Below are positions 17,523-26,458 of a stretch of DNA of 64,000 nt, in pieces. The stretch lies in contig JANQSI010000008.1 in assembly GCA_028284125.1 (NCBI GenBank), positions 186,001-250,000 on the forward strand, in the 5' to 3' direction. How positions within the stretch are numbered: the stretch's first letter is position 1; each line of letters starts with the position of its first letter. This DNA is from Cyclobacteriaceae bacterium (GTDB lineage Bacteria; Bacteroidota; Bacteroidia; Cytophagales; Cyclobacteriaceae). The notes beneath the pieces are model-generated. The model did no database searches. It was not told where the DNA came from and worked only from the letters and a program-made list of their open reading frames with translations. The translations under genes and the position numbers were made by a program.

Positions 17523-18767
17523 TTAGAAAGGTGCTAATCTAGTATCCTTTAAAGTTTCGCCTTGGCTCGCTAGAGTGAACTCACTTACTTCTCCAAAGCC
17601 AATAAAGATGAATTTTATCACTTTCAATGATCCTATCGATTGCGTATATGAAGTTTGAAATGGATCATTTTCACTAATAGTAATTGAAACTTCCTTACTG
17701 TCATTTTTGATTTTAACAGAATTGCTTATTAGCAAATCAGTAGATAGAAGTGAAAGGTCGTTCACTTTTCCAGAAAGCTCAACTTCACTACATTTCAATG
17801 ATGTTATTCCATAGCACCCATCATTGCTGATTGGTATACGAATCGAATTCTTTTCGCCTTTTATCACTATATCTATTTGACTGCAAATTCGATTTTCCAG
17901 ATATCCCAGGCCTTTTACCGTGGTGCTCAATTCAAAACTATCCCCATTTATTTGACTGAGCATCTCATTCGAAAGTGTAAATACCAAATACATTTCATCA
18001 AGATCTTTGATTGCGTATTTATCAGATAACTCTTTTGAAATTACCAGTCGATCGTTTTTCATGAAATCATCCTTGTTCACATAGATTGGGTTGCTATCGA
18101 ATCCGGATTTCATAATTAATCCATGCCAAGTTGGAGAGGTAATATGCACATAACTGCTTGCAAGAATTTCATCCTCTAATAGAAGCTTGGCTTGATGATA
18201 ATCGGGATAAAAATAGGTGCCAGTATAGAAATTCTTTGAAGGATCTAAAACTGTTTGTTCAAATGGATTCCAGGACAATTGAATTTTGATTTCCTGTCCA
18301 GTAGCATTCGAAATATCATAGTTAAATCCGATGGTAGCAGGTACTCCTTCATGTTGTGATTTTTCTGGTACCAGAGTGACGATAATTTTCTCTTCAGAAA
18401 TCCAATAACGAGAGATGAGAATACCTCCTAGTAAAAGAATTATTACTCCCAACAATTGACCAGCTATTTTAGCAATATTGCGATTCGAAGATTTAGGTTT
18501 TACAGGATTTGCTTGTTTGAATGCGTGCCATCCATCATAGCCAAGGACGATTGCCATTGCGTCCAATGTTTTTATCTGAGGAATCCCATCCCGTTCATCA
18601 GTCCAAATTCTTCTCAGGGTAGCAGTACTTAAATCAACTCCGGATTTCTCATATATCACTTTGTTCAAGTATTCGAAATCTCGTTGCATGAGTGAATCAT
18701 TTTGAAGATTCAATTCCTCAGCGATTCTCATTTTACACAGTGAGATATAATGATTTTCAGGATTCAT
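17523..18767 (-). CDS. Membrane protein with N-terminal HTH-like domain and large extracytoplasmic part
   Basis: 414 aa. Residues about 20-85 contain KVIYEKSGVDLSTATLRRIW and IKTLDAMAIVLGYDGWHAF. This is the pattern of a helix-turn-helix-like domain seen at the start of many Bacteroidota proteins (STLKRLWG...TLDxLARYLGYxxW). A single membrane segment follows (IAGQLLGVIILLLGGILISRYW, about 98-120). The ~290-residue remainder is beta-rich and probably periplasmic. One could picture a membrane-bound regulator sensing outside conditions, but that is inference. It is convergent with the CBS gene (12 nt apart) and divergent from the PQQ-like gene. Confidence 0.7.
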   Translation of the reverse strand: MNPENHYISLCKMRIAEELNLQNDSLMQRDFEYLNKVIYEKSGVDLSTATLRRIWTDERDGIPQIKTLDAMAIVLGYDGWHAFKQANPVKPKSSNRNIAKIAGQLLGVIILLLGGILISRYWISEEKIIVTLVPEKSQHEGVPATIGFNYDISNATGQEIKIQLSWNPFEQTVLDPSKNFYTGTYFYPDYHQAKLLLEDEILASSYVHITSPTWHGLIMKSGFDSNPIYVNKDDFMKNDRLVISKELSDKYAIKDLDEMYLVFTLSNEMLSQINGDSFELSTTVKGLGYLENRICSQIDIVIKGEKNSIRIPISNDGCYGITSLKCSEVELSGKVNDLSLLSTDLLISNSVKIKNDSKEVSITISENDPFQTSYTQSIGSLKVIKFIFIGFGEVSEFTLASQGETLKDTRLAPF

Positions 18768-18867
18768 AGATAATTAAGAGAGTGAAAAGGTTTTGCAAAG
18801 GTTTTGAAAAACCCAATCTGCCTCCTTCTTTTCTTGAACTCGTTAGGCTTGCTAAAACTATCATTTT

Positions 18868-20022
18868 ATGAGAAAATATGCGATTCGCTTAATCACCTTG
18901 TCATTGATTTTTATGTCCAACTCTCAGCTGTTTGGACAAACGTTGGAAACGATTTGGACCTTTGATGCAGGTTCAAGGATACTCGCTACCCCAATCGAAA
19001 TCAATGGTACTATCTATGTGGGAGATGTCAAAGGTGTTTTTTATGCCATTGATGCTACTTCTGGAAAAGAAAAGTGGAAGTTGGAAACGGATGGAAATAT
19101 TCAAGCAAAAGCATTGGATGTAAATGGAAATGTGTTTTTTGAGTCCGCGAATATTTTCTATTTGGTGAGAGGAAAAGATGGAAAACAACTTTGGAAGTTT
19201 GATACAAAAATGGAACCTCTTTCTTTCACTTATGAAGAAACAAAATATGATTACAAAATCGACCCTTGGGATGACAAACGATCCATCGCAACCATATCTG
19301 ACGGAATTATCTACGTGGGTTCTGGGAATGGAACGCTTTACGGACTGGACGCTATAAGCGGGAAAGTGGAACTAACCGTGGAATCTGATGAAAAATCCCC
19401 GGTCCGTTCATCTCCTTTGGTAAGTAATAATCAACTCTATTTCGGTGATTGGAATGGCATGGTTTATTGCTATGACCTTCAGAAGCGAGATTTCTTGTGG
19501 AAGAAAAAAACGTACAGTTGGGAAAAACCCTATGGAACTTTCGGTGGAGTGGTTTCGGAATTTGTTGTAAATGAAGGTCGCCTATACTTTGGTGCAAGGA
19601 ACTACATGCTCAATATCCTGGATTTAAAGACGGGTGAAAAAGAATGGACCTACACAGATCCTGAAAAGGGATGGATTGTCGGAGATCCCGTCTTATTTAA
19701 GGACACTCTCTACATTGGAGGTTCAGACAACTTTTCCATGTATGCCTTTCATCCTGTGTACGGTCAGGTTTTGTGGAAACAAACTCAAGAAAAGAATATC
19801 TACACCAAACCGATTTTAACCGAAGAATGGCTGATTTACACAGCTGGTAACGGTTATAACTGGCGAGATACTGGAAGTTTGTTTTTGTTGAACAGAATGA
19901 ATGGCGAAGTGATTAATTCGATGGAACTACCAAATGGGGTTTTCTCTTCACCAATATTAGTTGGTGATAAAATCTGTTTTGGATGTTACGATGGAAAATT
20001 GTATTGCGTGAAAATTGAGTAA
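18868..20022 (+). CDS. Exported PQQ-like beta-propeller repeat protein
   Basis: 384 aa with a signal peptide (LITLSLIFMSNSQLFGQ). It has repeated blades of the form GTIYVGDVKGVFYAIDATSG, KEKWKLETDG, IIYVGSGNGTLYGLDAISGK and KICFGCYDGKLYCVKIE. Each blade carries the PQQ/BamB-type tryptophan-docking motif (YALDAxTGKxxWxxxT). Relatives are either BamB-like scaffolds or quinoproteins. No dehydrogenase residues can be recognised, so a structural or binding propeller in the periplasm is more likely. It ends 2 nt before the convergent outer-membrane protein gene. Confidence 0.85.
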   Translation: MRKYAIRLITLSLIFMSNSQLFGQTLETIWTFDAGSRILATPIEINGTIYVGDVKGVFYAIDATSGKEKWKLETDGNIQAKALDVNGNVFFESANIFYLVRGKDGKQLWKFDTKMEPLSFTYEETKYDYKIDPWDDKRSIATISDGIIYVGSGNGTLYGLDAISGKVELTVESDEKSPVRSSPLVSNNQLYFGDWNGMVYCYDLQKRDFLWKKKTYSWEKPYGTFGGVVSEFVVNEGRLYFGARNYMLNILDLKTGEKEWTYTDPEKGWIVGDPVLFKDTLYIGGSDNFSMYAFHPVYGQVLWKQTQEKNIYTKPILTEEWLIYTAGNGYNWRDTGSLFLLNRMNGEVINSMELPNGVFSSPILVGDKICFGCYDGKLYCVKIE

Positions 20023-20024
20023 AC

Positions 20025-20966
20025 CTACTGCGGTGTGTAATAGAATCCATTAGTAGCTCTGTAGGTAGTAGTGAGTTGTTCTCCTGTTATGTTAGCATAA
20101 ATCGGTAATTCTACCTGTAAGGAAAGAGATAGACTAGTACTAAGTGGGATACGAATTTCAGGATTGATGAATAACCATTTTCCACCCGTACTTTCCAGGT
20201 CTTGTCCATCAATTCTGTCTTTAGTCGCTTGTCGATACCGAAGTGTCAATGAACCATTCAATAATGTGCTTCCAATTACAAACTGGTCTGAGATACCAAT
20301 ATGGAGGCGATAATTGTCACCAATCTCATAGGTTTGAACTTGGCGGTAGGTATCATGAATGCCAGTTCTTCGAACGACCAGTAAGGCGTTAAAGGAAGCG
20401 GAGGGTCTAAAACCCAATTTCCTAGTTAACAAAGCCCAGAAAATCCCATCCAGGGCTCCGGTGCCAGGCTGAAGATCAAGATTAAGTGGAATACCATCAT
20501 CTGATTCCATGGCTGTTTTACCGTTTGGTAATTTCCCCCCAACACCAACCAGCAGTGCCATGTCCTGATTCGTAGGTTTTGTCACCTGGTATTTTAGTAA
20601 AAACATGATATCACCAAACCCATTGGTTCTTTCCACATTTCTTGGAAGACCTTGACGGTCAATGATTCGCTGTTGCCACACATAAGACAGTGACACATCG
20701 GCGGAAAACCTAGGAGAAAAAGTATATCCTGTGGAAAAAAGGATGGAATGAGTTCTGCGAGTTCTTGATCGGTCATCAATCGTTTCAAGTCCATTCTTGA
20801 GTGTTCTTAGCACATTTACATCATGTGTCAGTGAATATTGAAAACTTCCCTTGCTAGCTGCTGGGAATCCTATATTAGCAGCTAATGGAACACCTCCTGA
20901 ACAACATGTTTGACTGACCCCATCAAGGGCCAGAAGTAGTAGGAAAAGTGTTACCCATTTCTTCAT
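20025..20966 (-). CDS. Putative outer-membrane beta-barrel protein with N-terminal CCSGG motif
   Basis: 313 aa. The signal peptide (VTLFLLLLALDGVSQ) is followed at once by TCCSGGVPLAANIGFP. Alternating hydrophobic strands follow (FSADVSLSYVWQQRI, DIMFLLKYQVTK, LLVGVGGKLPNG, LSLSLQVELPIYANI), typical of an outer-membrane barrel. The paired Cys directly after the signal could bind a metal or form a disulfide, but their role is unknown to me. Divergent from the tandem DUF3179 genes and convergent with the PQQ-like gene. Confidence 0.72.
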   Translation of the reverse strand: MKKWVTLFLLLLALDGVSQTCCSGGVPLAANIGFPAASKGSFQYSLTHDVNVLRTLKNGLETIDDRSRTRRTHSILFSTGYTFSPRFSADVSLSYVWQQRIIDRQGLPRNVERTNGFGDIMFLLKYQVTKPTNQDMALLVGVGGKLPNGKTAMESDDGIPLNLDLQPGTGALDGIFWALLTRKLGFRPSASFNALLVVRRTGIHDTYRQVQTYEIGDNYRLHIGISDQFVIGSTLLNGSLTLRYRQATKDRIDGQDLESTGGKWLFINPEIRIPLSTSLSLSLQVELPIYANITGEQLTTTYRATNGFYYTPQ

Positions 20967-21096
20967 CTTATTAAATTAGACATTTAAGTATGATAAATTG
21001 ATTAGGCTATGGAAATCAAAATTTGACGTATGTCGTCTGGTTTACAGAGACTTACAATGGAATAAGCGTATATATGTAAACGATAGTTATAGAAGT

Positions 21097-22194
21097 ATGC
21101 GGAAAATGAAAAGGAGATTGATTGTAACGCTAATTCTAGCTAGTCCAATGCTATTCACGAAGTGTGGTGGAGAAGAGCCCAAAGCATTTGTTCCACCAAT
21201 TGACAACCGAGGAGAAGCTTGCCAGGTTTTGGAAAATGGTTGGACGATTTCTACACAAACAGTTGTTGATGGTGGCGTGGGTAAAGACGGGATTCCATCT
21301 ATCGATAAGCCATTATTTGTTGCTGTTAACCAGGCTCAGAACATGACTGATGATGAATTGGTAATCGTTGTTAAAGTTGGTGGTATTATCAAAGCGTATC
21401 CGCAGAGAGTTTTGGATGTACATGAAATTGTAAATGATACCTTTGGTGATCAACCAATTGCTGTGACCCTATGTCCTCAAACAGGGACAGCACTAGCTTT
21501 TGATCGAACAATAAACGGAGAAGTTACCACATTGGGTGTCTCTGGACTTTTGTATAATTCTAATCTGGTGATGTACGACAGAAATTCGGACACCAGGTGG
21601 GCTCAGATGACCTCACAAGCTGTTAATGGAGCTTTGGCTTGCGACGATCTTACATTTTCACAAACGCTTGAAATGACATGGGAGGGAGTAAGGACACTTT
21701 TTCCTGAGGCATTAGTTTTAGCCGGAGACGATGGCTTAAATAGGGAGTACAAGAATCCTCCGCTAAGCAGTCGAACTCCTCTTAACAGCCTTCCAACCTT
21801 TCCATATACACCTAAGGATCTGAGAAAGGAAAATTACGAAAGGGTGCATGCCATTATTGATACTGTCAAAGTGCAGGTCTACTCATTTGATCAATTTGAC
21901 AATGGCCTGATTCTTACCATAGATAATTCCAATATTATACTGAGTCACTCCGACTATGAGTTCATTATCTCTTACAAATCCAGAGCGAAAACCATAGAAT
22001 TGGGAACAGATCCTAACAATTTAGATGTGGTCATGAAAGATTCTGATGGGAATGGCTATAATATTTTCGGAGAGGTAATAGCTGGAGATCTTACCGTCGG
22101 ACGTTTGGAACCTACATTTTCATACATGGGCTACTGGTTTGCTATGGCTGCTATGTTTCCAAATCCAATTGTTTTTGAAAACGGTAGCGATTAA
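21097..22194 (+). CDS. DUF3179 lipoprotein, first copy
   Basis: I place the start at ATG 21097 (or 21106), because the ORF-track start at 20998 adds 33 residues with no signal character. From 21097 the protein begins MRKMKRRLIVTLILASPMLF with a lipobox ending TKCG. The DUF3179 core follows: IPSIDKPLFVAV, VLDVHEIVNDTFGDQPIAVT, LCPQTGTALAFDRTING, GVSGLLYNSNLVMYDRNSDT and MTWEGVRTLFPEALVL. DUF3179 proteins are exported and of unknown function; the conserved Cys (TLCPQTG) is present. It is followed by a paralogue 135 nt downstream. Confidence 0.88.
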   Translation: MRKMKRRLIVTLILASPMLFTKCGGEEPKAFVPPIDNRGEACQVLENGWTISTQTVVDGGVGKDGIPSIDKPLFVAVNQAQNMTDDELVIVVKVGGIIKAYPQRVLDVHEIVNDTFGDQPIAVTLCPQTGTALAFDRTINGEVTTLGVSGLLYNSNLVMYDRNSDTRWAQMTSQAVNGALACDDLTFSQTLEMTWEGVRTLFPEALVLAGDDGLNREYKNPPLSSRTPLNSLPTFPYTPKDLRKENYERVHAIIDTVKVQVYSFDQFDNGLILTIDNSNIILSHSDYEFIISYKSRAKTIELGTDPNNLDVVMKDSDGNGYNIFGEVIAGDLTVGRLEPTFSYMGYWFAMAAMFPNPIVFENGSD

Positions 22195-22279
22195 CCAAAC
22201 CTTACATGAATTGAAGAGTTAAGAAAGAAACTTTTGATAAAACTCGCTTCTTTAGCTGAATTGTCGTGCGATATACAGG

Positions 22280-22307
22280 TTGTTGGCCAGTAATAGAAGT
22301 AATTTTA
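22280..22307 (+). promoter_or_regulatory. Probable promoter of the second DUF3179 gene
   Basis: TTG at 22280-22282, a 17-nt spacer and TAatTTTa, one mismatch from TAnnTTTG. It lies 22 nt before the start codon, suggesting that the second copy has its own transcription start. Confidence 0.35.
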
Positions 22308-22329
22308 ATCTGACTTAGATTGTACCACA

Positions 22330-23421
22330 ATGTTGACCAAGCGGCTATCTTTTAATTTGCTTGTTTTCTATAGCGTAATTCTCTTTACAGGATGCAGCTT
22401 AGATGGCCATCGTAGCATTGTCGTACTCCCCACGAATCAAATTTCTGATGAATGTACAGTGATGGAAAATGGATGGACCATTCCTACTACTACTTTAGCA
22501 GATGGTGGAGTGGGGTTAGATGGTTTTTTGGCTATGGAAAGTCCAAGGTTTGTTCCTGTGGCCGAAGATGAAATTATCCAAGATTTTGAGTTGGTTGTCA
22601 TTATCAAAGCTGGGAACGAAATTAAAATTTATCCGCATCGGCAGCTAGACCGTCATGAAATTGTGAATGATTTTATTGATGGTATCCCAGTAGCAATTAC
22701 TCTCTGTCCGTTGACTGGTACGGCTGTGGCCTTTGAAAGAGAACTCGATGGTAGCGTGACAACTTTTGGTGTTTCAGGATTGCTCTATAACAGCAACATG
22801 ATACTTTATGATAGAAACTCCACGACTTTTTGGTCTCAAATGACGACTCAAGCCATTTTTGGTCCTTTATCATGTTCTAATCTTACTTATTTTCCTGCCT
22901 TGGAAATGTCGTGGAAGGGTGCTAAAGAATGGTTTCCTGATGCTGTTGTGCTAGTTGGTGATGATATAGATGTAAGAACTTATGAATCTATTCCTCTAAG
23001 TAGCTTTATTCAAGCTGACAGCAGGCCAAGATGGCCATACCTGCCTGTAGACACGAGACTAGCGTATCATCAGCGTGTTCATACGATAATAGATTCGGTC
23101 AAAACAACTGTCTACACCATTGACCAGTTTGATGATAAACTTGATCTTATTGTTGACAACACAAATCTTCTCATTACTGACCCAACGATAGATTTCATGA
23201 TATCTTATGAGGCGACTTCCGCAAACCTTCAATTGGCCCCAGACCTTAGTGAAGGAGTTGTGATGGTTGATACCGATGGAAACAAATACAATTTGTTCGG
23301 AGAAGTTGTATCGGGTGAAATTGGAAAACGATTAGAACCGACATTCTCATACATGGGGTATTGGTTTGCCTTTGCTGCCATGTTTCCAGACCCAGTTATT
23401 TTTGAAAACGGTCAAGATTAA
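22330..23421 (+). CDS. DUF3179 lipoprotein, second copy (tandem paralogue)
   Basis: 363 aa, signal LLVFYSVILFTGCSLDG with a good lipobox (FTGC). The same domain as its neighbour is seen: ENGWTIPTTTLADGGVGLDG, QLDRHEIVNDFIDGIPVAIT, LCPLTGTAVAFERELDG, GVSGLLYNSNMILYDRNSTT, and the shared end LEPTFSYMGYWFAFAAMFPD. The two copies are clearly homologous along their whole length, which indicates tandem duplication with divergence. Function unknown; both are probably anchored in the same envelope compartment. Confidence 0.88.
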   Translation: MLTKRLSFNLLVFYSVILFTGCSLDGHRSIVVLPTNQISDECTVMENGWTIPTTTLADGGVGLDGFLAMESPRFVPVAEDEIIQDFELVVIIKAGNEIKIYPHRQLDRHEIVNDFIDGIPVAITLCPLTGTAVAFERELDGSVTTFGVSGLLYNSNMILYDRNSTTFWSQMTTQAIFGPLSCSNLTYFPALEMSWKGAKEWFPDAVVLVGDDIDVRTYESIPLSSFIQADSRPRWPYLPVDTRLAYHQRVHTIIDSVKTTVYTIDQFDDKLDLIVDNTNLLITDPTIDFMISYEATSANLQLAPDLSEGVVMVDTDGNKYNLFGEVVSGEIGKRLEPTFSYMGYWFAFAAMFPDPVIFENGQD

Positions 23422-25998
23422 TCATTCATCCCTTAAGAATTTTACTGGATTTGCTCTTACAACCTTAAAGACTTGGGAAATGATAGTCATCAAAGCAATA
23501 GTTAACGTAACTATGACTGTTATTGAGATAATTCCAGGCCCAAAATCTACTCTAAATGGATAATTTCCCAACCAATCTTCAATGAGATAGTAGCCCAGAC
23601 TCAAACCGCCAGCAAGACCAATAGCAACAATAAAGATGTACCTTTTGGTAAAAACTTGATACAGATTAATTGAGCTTGCACCCAATACTTTCCGAATGCT
23701 GATTTCTTTAAAACGCTGATTCAGTTGAAGGCCTACGATTCCAAGCAAACCCATTCCAGCAAGGAAAATGGAAACAATACAACCGATCCCGACGAGTTGC
23801 ATCATTTGATTTTCAGATTCATAAGCGGATAGATATTCTTCTTCTAAGAAACTATATTCAAAAGGAAAGGGATCGAAATTCTTTGTCCACAACTTTTCAA
23901 ATCTTTCTTTGTTGAACGTAGCTGCGCTGTTCAGTTTGACGTAGACTGATTGAAGTCGATATTCTTCTGATTGATAAATAACCAACGGGTCAATGACATT
24001 TCTGGCTGATTCAAAATGGTAATCTTCTACTACGCCAATGATTTTAGGATTTTCGAGTTTATTGTATTTAAATGGAATTACTTGTCCGATTGGATCTTCT
24101 AATCCCATTCGTTCCACAAACGCTTCGTTGACTAGAACTGCTTGTGTTTGATCAGTAGTAATTTCTTCACTGAAATTTCTGCCATTGACAATTTCTATAT
24201 CCAACAAATTCATGAGGTCCCGATCAATTCTCAAGTGTCTTACATCAAATTGTGTTTCGTCAGAGACCAGTCGTGTGCCGTTGTATCCTGAAATAGCCGC
24301 CACCTGCTCCACTTCTGGAAGTTGATCAAGATCTAACATAAATTGCTTAACCTGACTTTCTTCAGCCGGTATGTAATCATGGTAAATGACGTTATCGAAA
24401 TTGACCTTTGTATCGAATGAAGATAGAAATTTCACTTGTTCTCTCATTGTTAACATGCCTGCGACAAGACCAGTTGCCAGGATGAATTGAACTCCTAAAA
24501 GTGTCTGCGTGATCCATTTTCCTGAACGAATCTTTTGTTCGCCTTTCAAAGATTTCACGATCGAGAATCTCGAGAGAATAAGGGCGGGATAGAAGCCACT
24601 AATAACTGCTGTAGCTGTCAAAATTGCTAAAGCTCCTAAGATGAATCTTAAGTTGATTAAAAAACTCGGTGTGTAGCTTTTTTCAACAAAAGACGAGAAT
24701 AGCGGTAGGATTAAAATCAAGACTGCTAATGCTAGCAGTCCTGCAATAAGTGAAGAAAGGAATGACTCAGTAATTAATTGACTGAAAATACTTTTTTTCT
24801 CAGCTCCGATCACTTTTCTCAAAGCGACTTCTCGGGAACGATTGATGTAAAGTGAGATATTGAAATTAGAATAATTGATCATTGAGATTATCAGACAAAA
24901 GATCCCAATACCAACAAAGAGTCGAATCATCTCAACGTTGCCTCCGCGTGCGATTCCATTATAATGACCATAGTCCTGATTCAAATGGATTTGTGACATA
25001 GGCTGTAGCTTGATTGTTACTTCTGCTTCTTCATCCGGTTCATTTTCTTCATGAAGAGCACTCATTTTTTCTTCTACTTCCAGAACATTCCTTTTGTCAT
25101 GTAATTTGACTAACGTGTTCATATTCAAATCAAACCATTCGGTTAGCCTTCTTTCAGGTGCGTTAGCCAGGTAGTTTGAGTAAGACATAATAAGGTGACG
25201 CCTTACCGAAGTATTCGCCGGGATATCCTTGTATACGCCGCGAATGATAAAATCTTCAAAATCATCGCCACGATTTAATGACAAAATCTTTCCTACAGCT
25301 TTTCCTCTTAGATTCAAGGTGCCCGCTAGTGTTTCAGAAATGACTACATCGTTGGGTTGATCAAATGCACCTGGAACTCCTTCAAGAAAATTCAATTCCA
25401 AGAGTGTGATTAATGACTTATCAGCCACGATCAAGCTTTGTTCGATGACTTCTTCTCCTTTGCGAATCAATCCGAAATCCGATTTTATTCGAGCTACCTG
25501 ATCTATTTCCGGGATTTTGTCTCCAAATTGAACAGACATGGCATTGGAGCTTCCCCCAATATGATGGAGGTCATCGCCACGTCTAAAATCAATAACGATT
25601 CTGTACATTTCTTCATGATGCTCCAAATACTGATCGAAGTTCATTTCATCATCAGCATACAAGTAAGCCAGCCAGCAAAATGAGATGCCCATAGCTAATC
25701 CGAGGATATTGAGGCTGGAATAGAGCTTGTTCTTTTTTAAGAACCTCCAGCCGGTTTTAAAGTAGTTTTTGTACATCATGAGTTTTTGATTTAGTAGTCT
25801 GAATGGAGTTAGTGATGATAATCGTGATGATTTAATTGCTTCTGCAACAAAATGCCATTTTGCTCTGGTTGTACCAAATTCCGACACCCGCCAGTGGTAG
25901 GCTTCATGCAGATCACCTTGCACCTCTTCAAGCCTGGAATCAGGACATAATTGCTCTACCAGCCAATTGGCCCACTTTGGAGGACTAGATGTGGACAT
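23422..25998 (-). CDS. FtsX/MacB-type ABC transporter permease with N-terminal prefix domain
   Basis: 858 aa. Residues 1-70 (PPKWANWLVEQLCPDSRLEE, VQGDLHEAYHWR) match the permease prefix domain common in Bacteroidota. A first membrane helix (SLNILGLAMGISFCWLAYLY) and a MacB-like periplasmic core follow. Two FtsX domains come next: one with three helices around residues 365-500 (NRSREVALRKVIGAEKKSIF), and a second at the C-terminus (RFKEISIRKVLGASSINLYQ). No ATPase gene is adjacent, so the ATP-binding partner must be encoded elsewhere. It overlaps the upstream PadR gene by 14 nt, so both are under PadR control. Export or mechanotransmission of an unknown substrate is likely. Confidence 0.9.
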   Translation of the reverse strand: MSTSSPPKWANWLVEQLCPDSRLEEVQGDLHEAYHWRVSEFGTTRAKWHFVAEAIKSSRLSSLTPFRLLNQKLMMYKNYFKTGWRFLKKNKLYSSLNILGLAMGISFCWLAYLYADDEMNFDQYLEHHEEMYRIVIDFRRGDDLHHIGGSSNAMSVQFGDKIPEIDQVARIKSDFGLIRKGEEVIEQSLIVADKSLITLLELNFLEGVPGAFDQPNDVVISETLAGTLNLRGKAVGKILSLNRGDDFEDFIIRGVYKDIPANTSVRRHLIMSYSNYLANAPERRLTEWFDLNMNTLVKLHDKRNVLEVEEKMSALHEENEPDEEAEVTIKLQPMSQIHLNQDYGHYNGIARGGNVEMIRLFVGIGIFCLIISMINYSNFNISLYINRSREVALRKVIGAEKKSIFSQLITESFLSSLIAGLLALAVLILILPLFSSFVEKSYTPSFLINLRFILGALAILTATAVISGFYPALILSRFSIVKSLKGEQKIRSGKWITQTLLGVQFILATGLVAGMLTMREQVKFLSSFDTKVNFDNVIYHDYIPAEESQVKQFMLDLDQLPEVEQVAAISGYNGTRLVSDETQFDVRHLRIDRDLMNLLDIEIVNGRNFSEEITTDQTQAVLVNEAFVERMGLEDPIGQVIPFKYNKLENPKIIGVVEDYHFESARNVIDPLVIYQSEEYRLQSVYVKLNSAATFNKERFEKLWTKNFDPFPFEYSFLEEEYLSAYESENQMMQLVGIGCIVSIFLAGMGLLGIVGLQLNQRFKEISIRKVLGASSINLYQVFTKRYIFIVAIGLAGGLSLGYYLIEDWLGNYPFRVDFGPGIISITVIVTLTIALMTIISQVFKVVRANPVKFLRDE

Positions 25999-26314
25999 AT
26001 TGAAGTGATGGTTTAGTGATACCTTGCCAAAGCTTGGATTTGGCTTCTGTCAATTCACTAAGAAGGTCATATGCTTTTGGAGTAGCCCAATAAATGCGCT
26101 TTCTTCTACCACCTCTTTCAGCAGTTGGTGTTCCAAACTCGGACTTTACCCAACCTTTTTTCTGCATTCGTTTTAACGTTACATGAATGCTTGGTATTGA
26201 AAGGTTTTTGCCGATAGCATTGTAGTATTCTTTTGCAATTTCCACGCTATTGATCTTATCATTTCTAAGCAAGATCATCAATACAATTTCTTCAAGCGAT
26301 CCGACTAATTCCAT
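25985..26314 (-). CDS. PadR-family transcriptional regulator
   Basis: 109 aa winged helix. The N-terminal part has SLEEIVLMILLRNDKINSVE and PSIHVTLKRMQKKGWVKSEF for the recognition helix, and RGGRRKRIYWATPKAYDLLS for the wing. It lacks the large C-terminal ligand domain, so it belongs to the short PadR type. PadR regulators usually repress a neighbouring transporter, which here overlaps the gene. A 16-bp palindrome lies about 85 nt upstream. Confidence 0.92.
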   Translation of the reverse strand: MELVGSLEEIVLMILLRNDKINSVEIAKEYYNAIGKNLSIPSIHVTLKRMQKKGWVKSEFGTPTAERGGRRKRIYWATPKAYDLLSELTEAKSKLWQGITKPSLQYVHI

Positions 26315-26396
26315 TACTTTAATAATTGTTTAAGTTATGGATACGAATATGATTAATAAATGTTTAAAAAATGAATTATTTGTGTATTGGGATAGC

Positions 26397-26412
26397 TTAT
26401 TCATATGAATAA
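26397..26412. promoter_or_regulatory. Perfect 16-bp palindrome upstream of the PadR gene
   Basis: ttattcatatgaataa is fully self-complementary and lies in the spacer between the oxidoreductase and PadR genes. It could be the operator of the PadR-permease operon; no footprint evidence is available. Confidence 0.4.
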
Positions 26413-26458
26413 CGCCTAAGAAAATGGATTCACTTATTTGATAAATCAAATATTTTGA

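Noticed and set aside
20998-21096. Upstream extension of the first DUF3179 gene
   Set aside because: The extra 33 residues precede the lipoprotein signal and show no family pattern; ATG 21097 is the better start.
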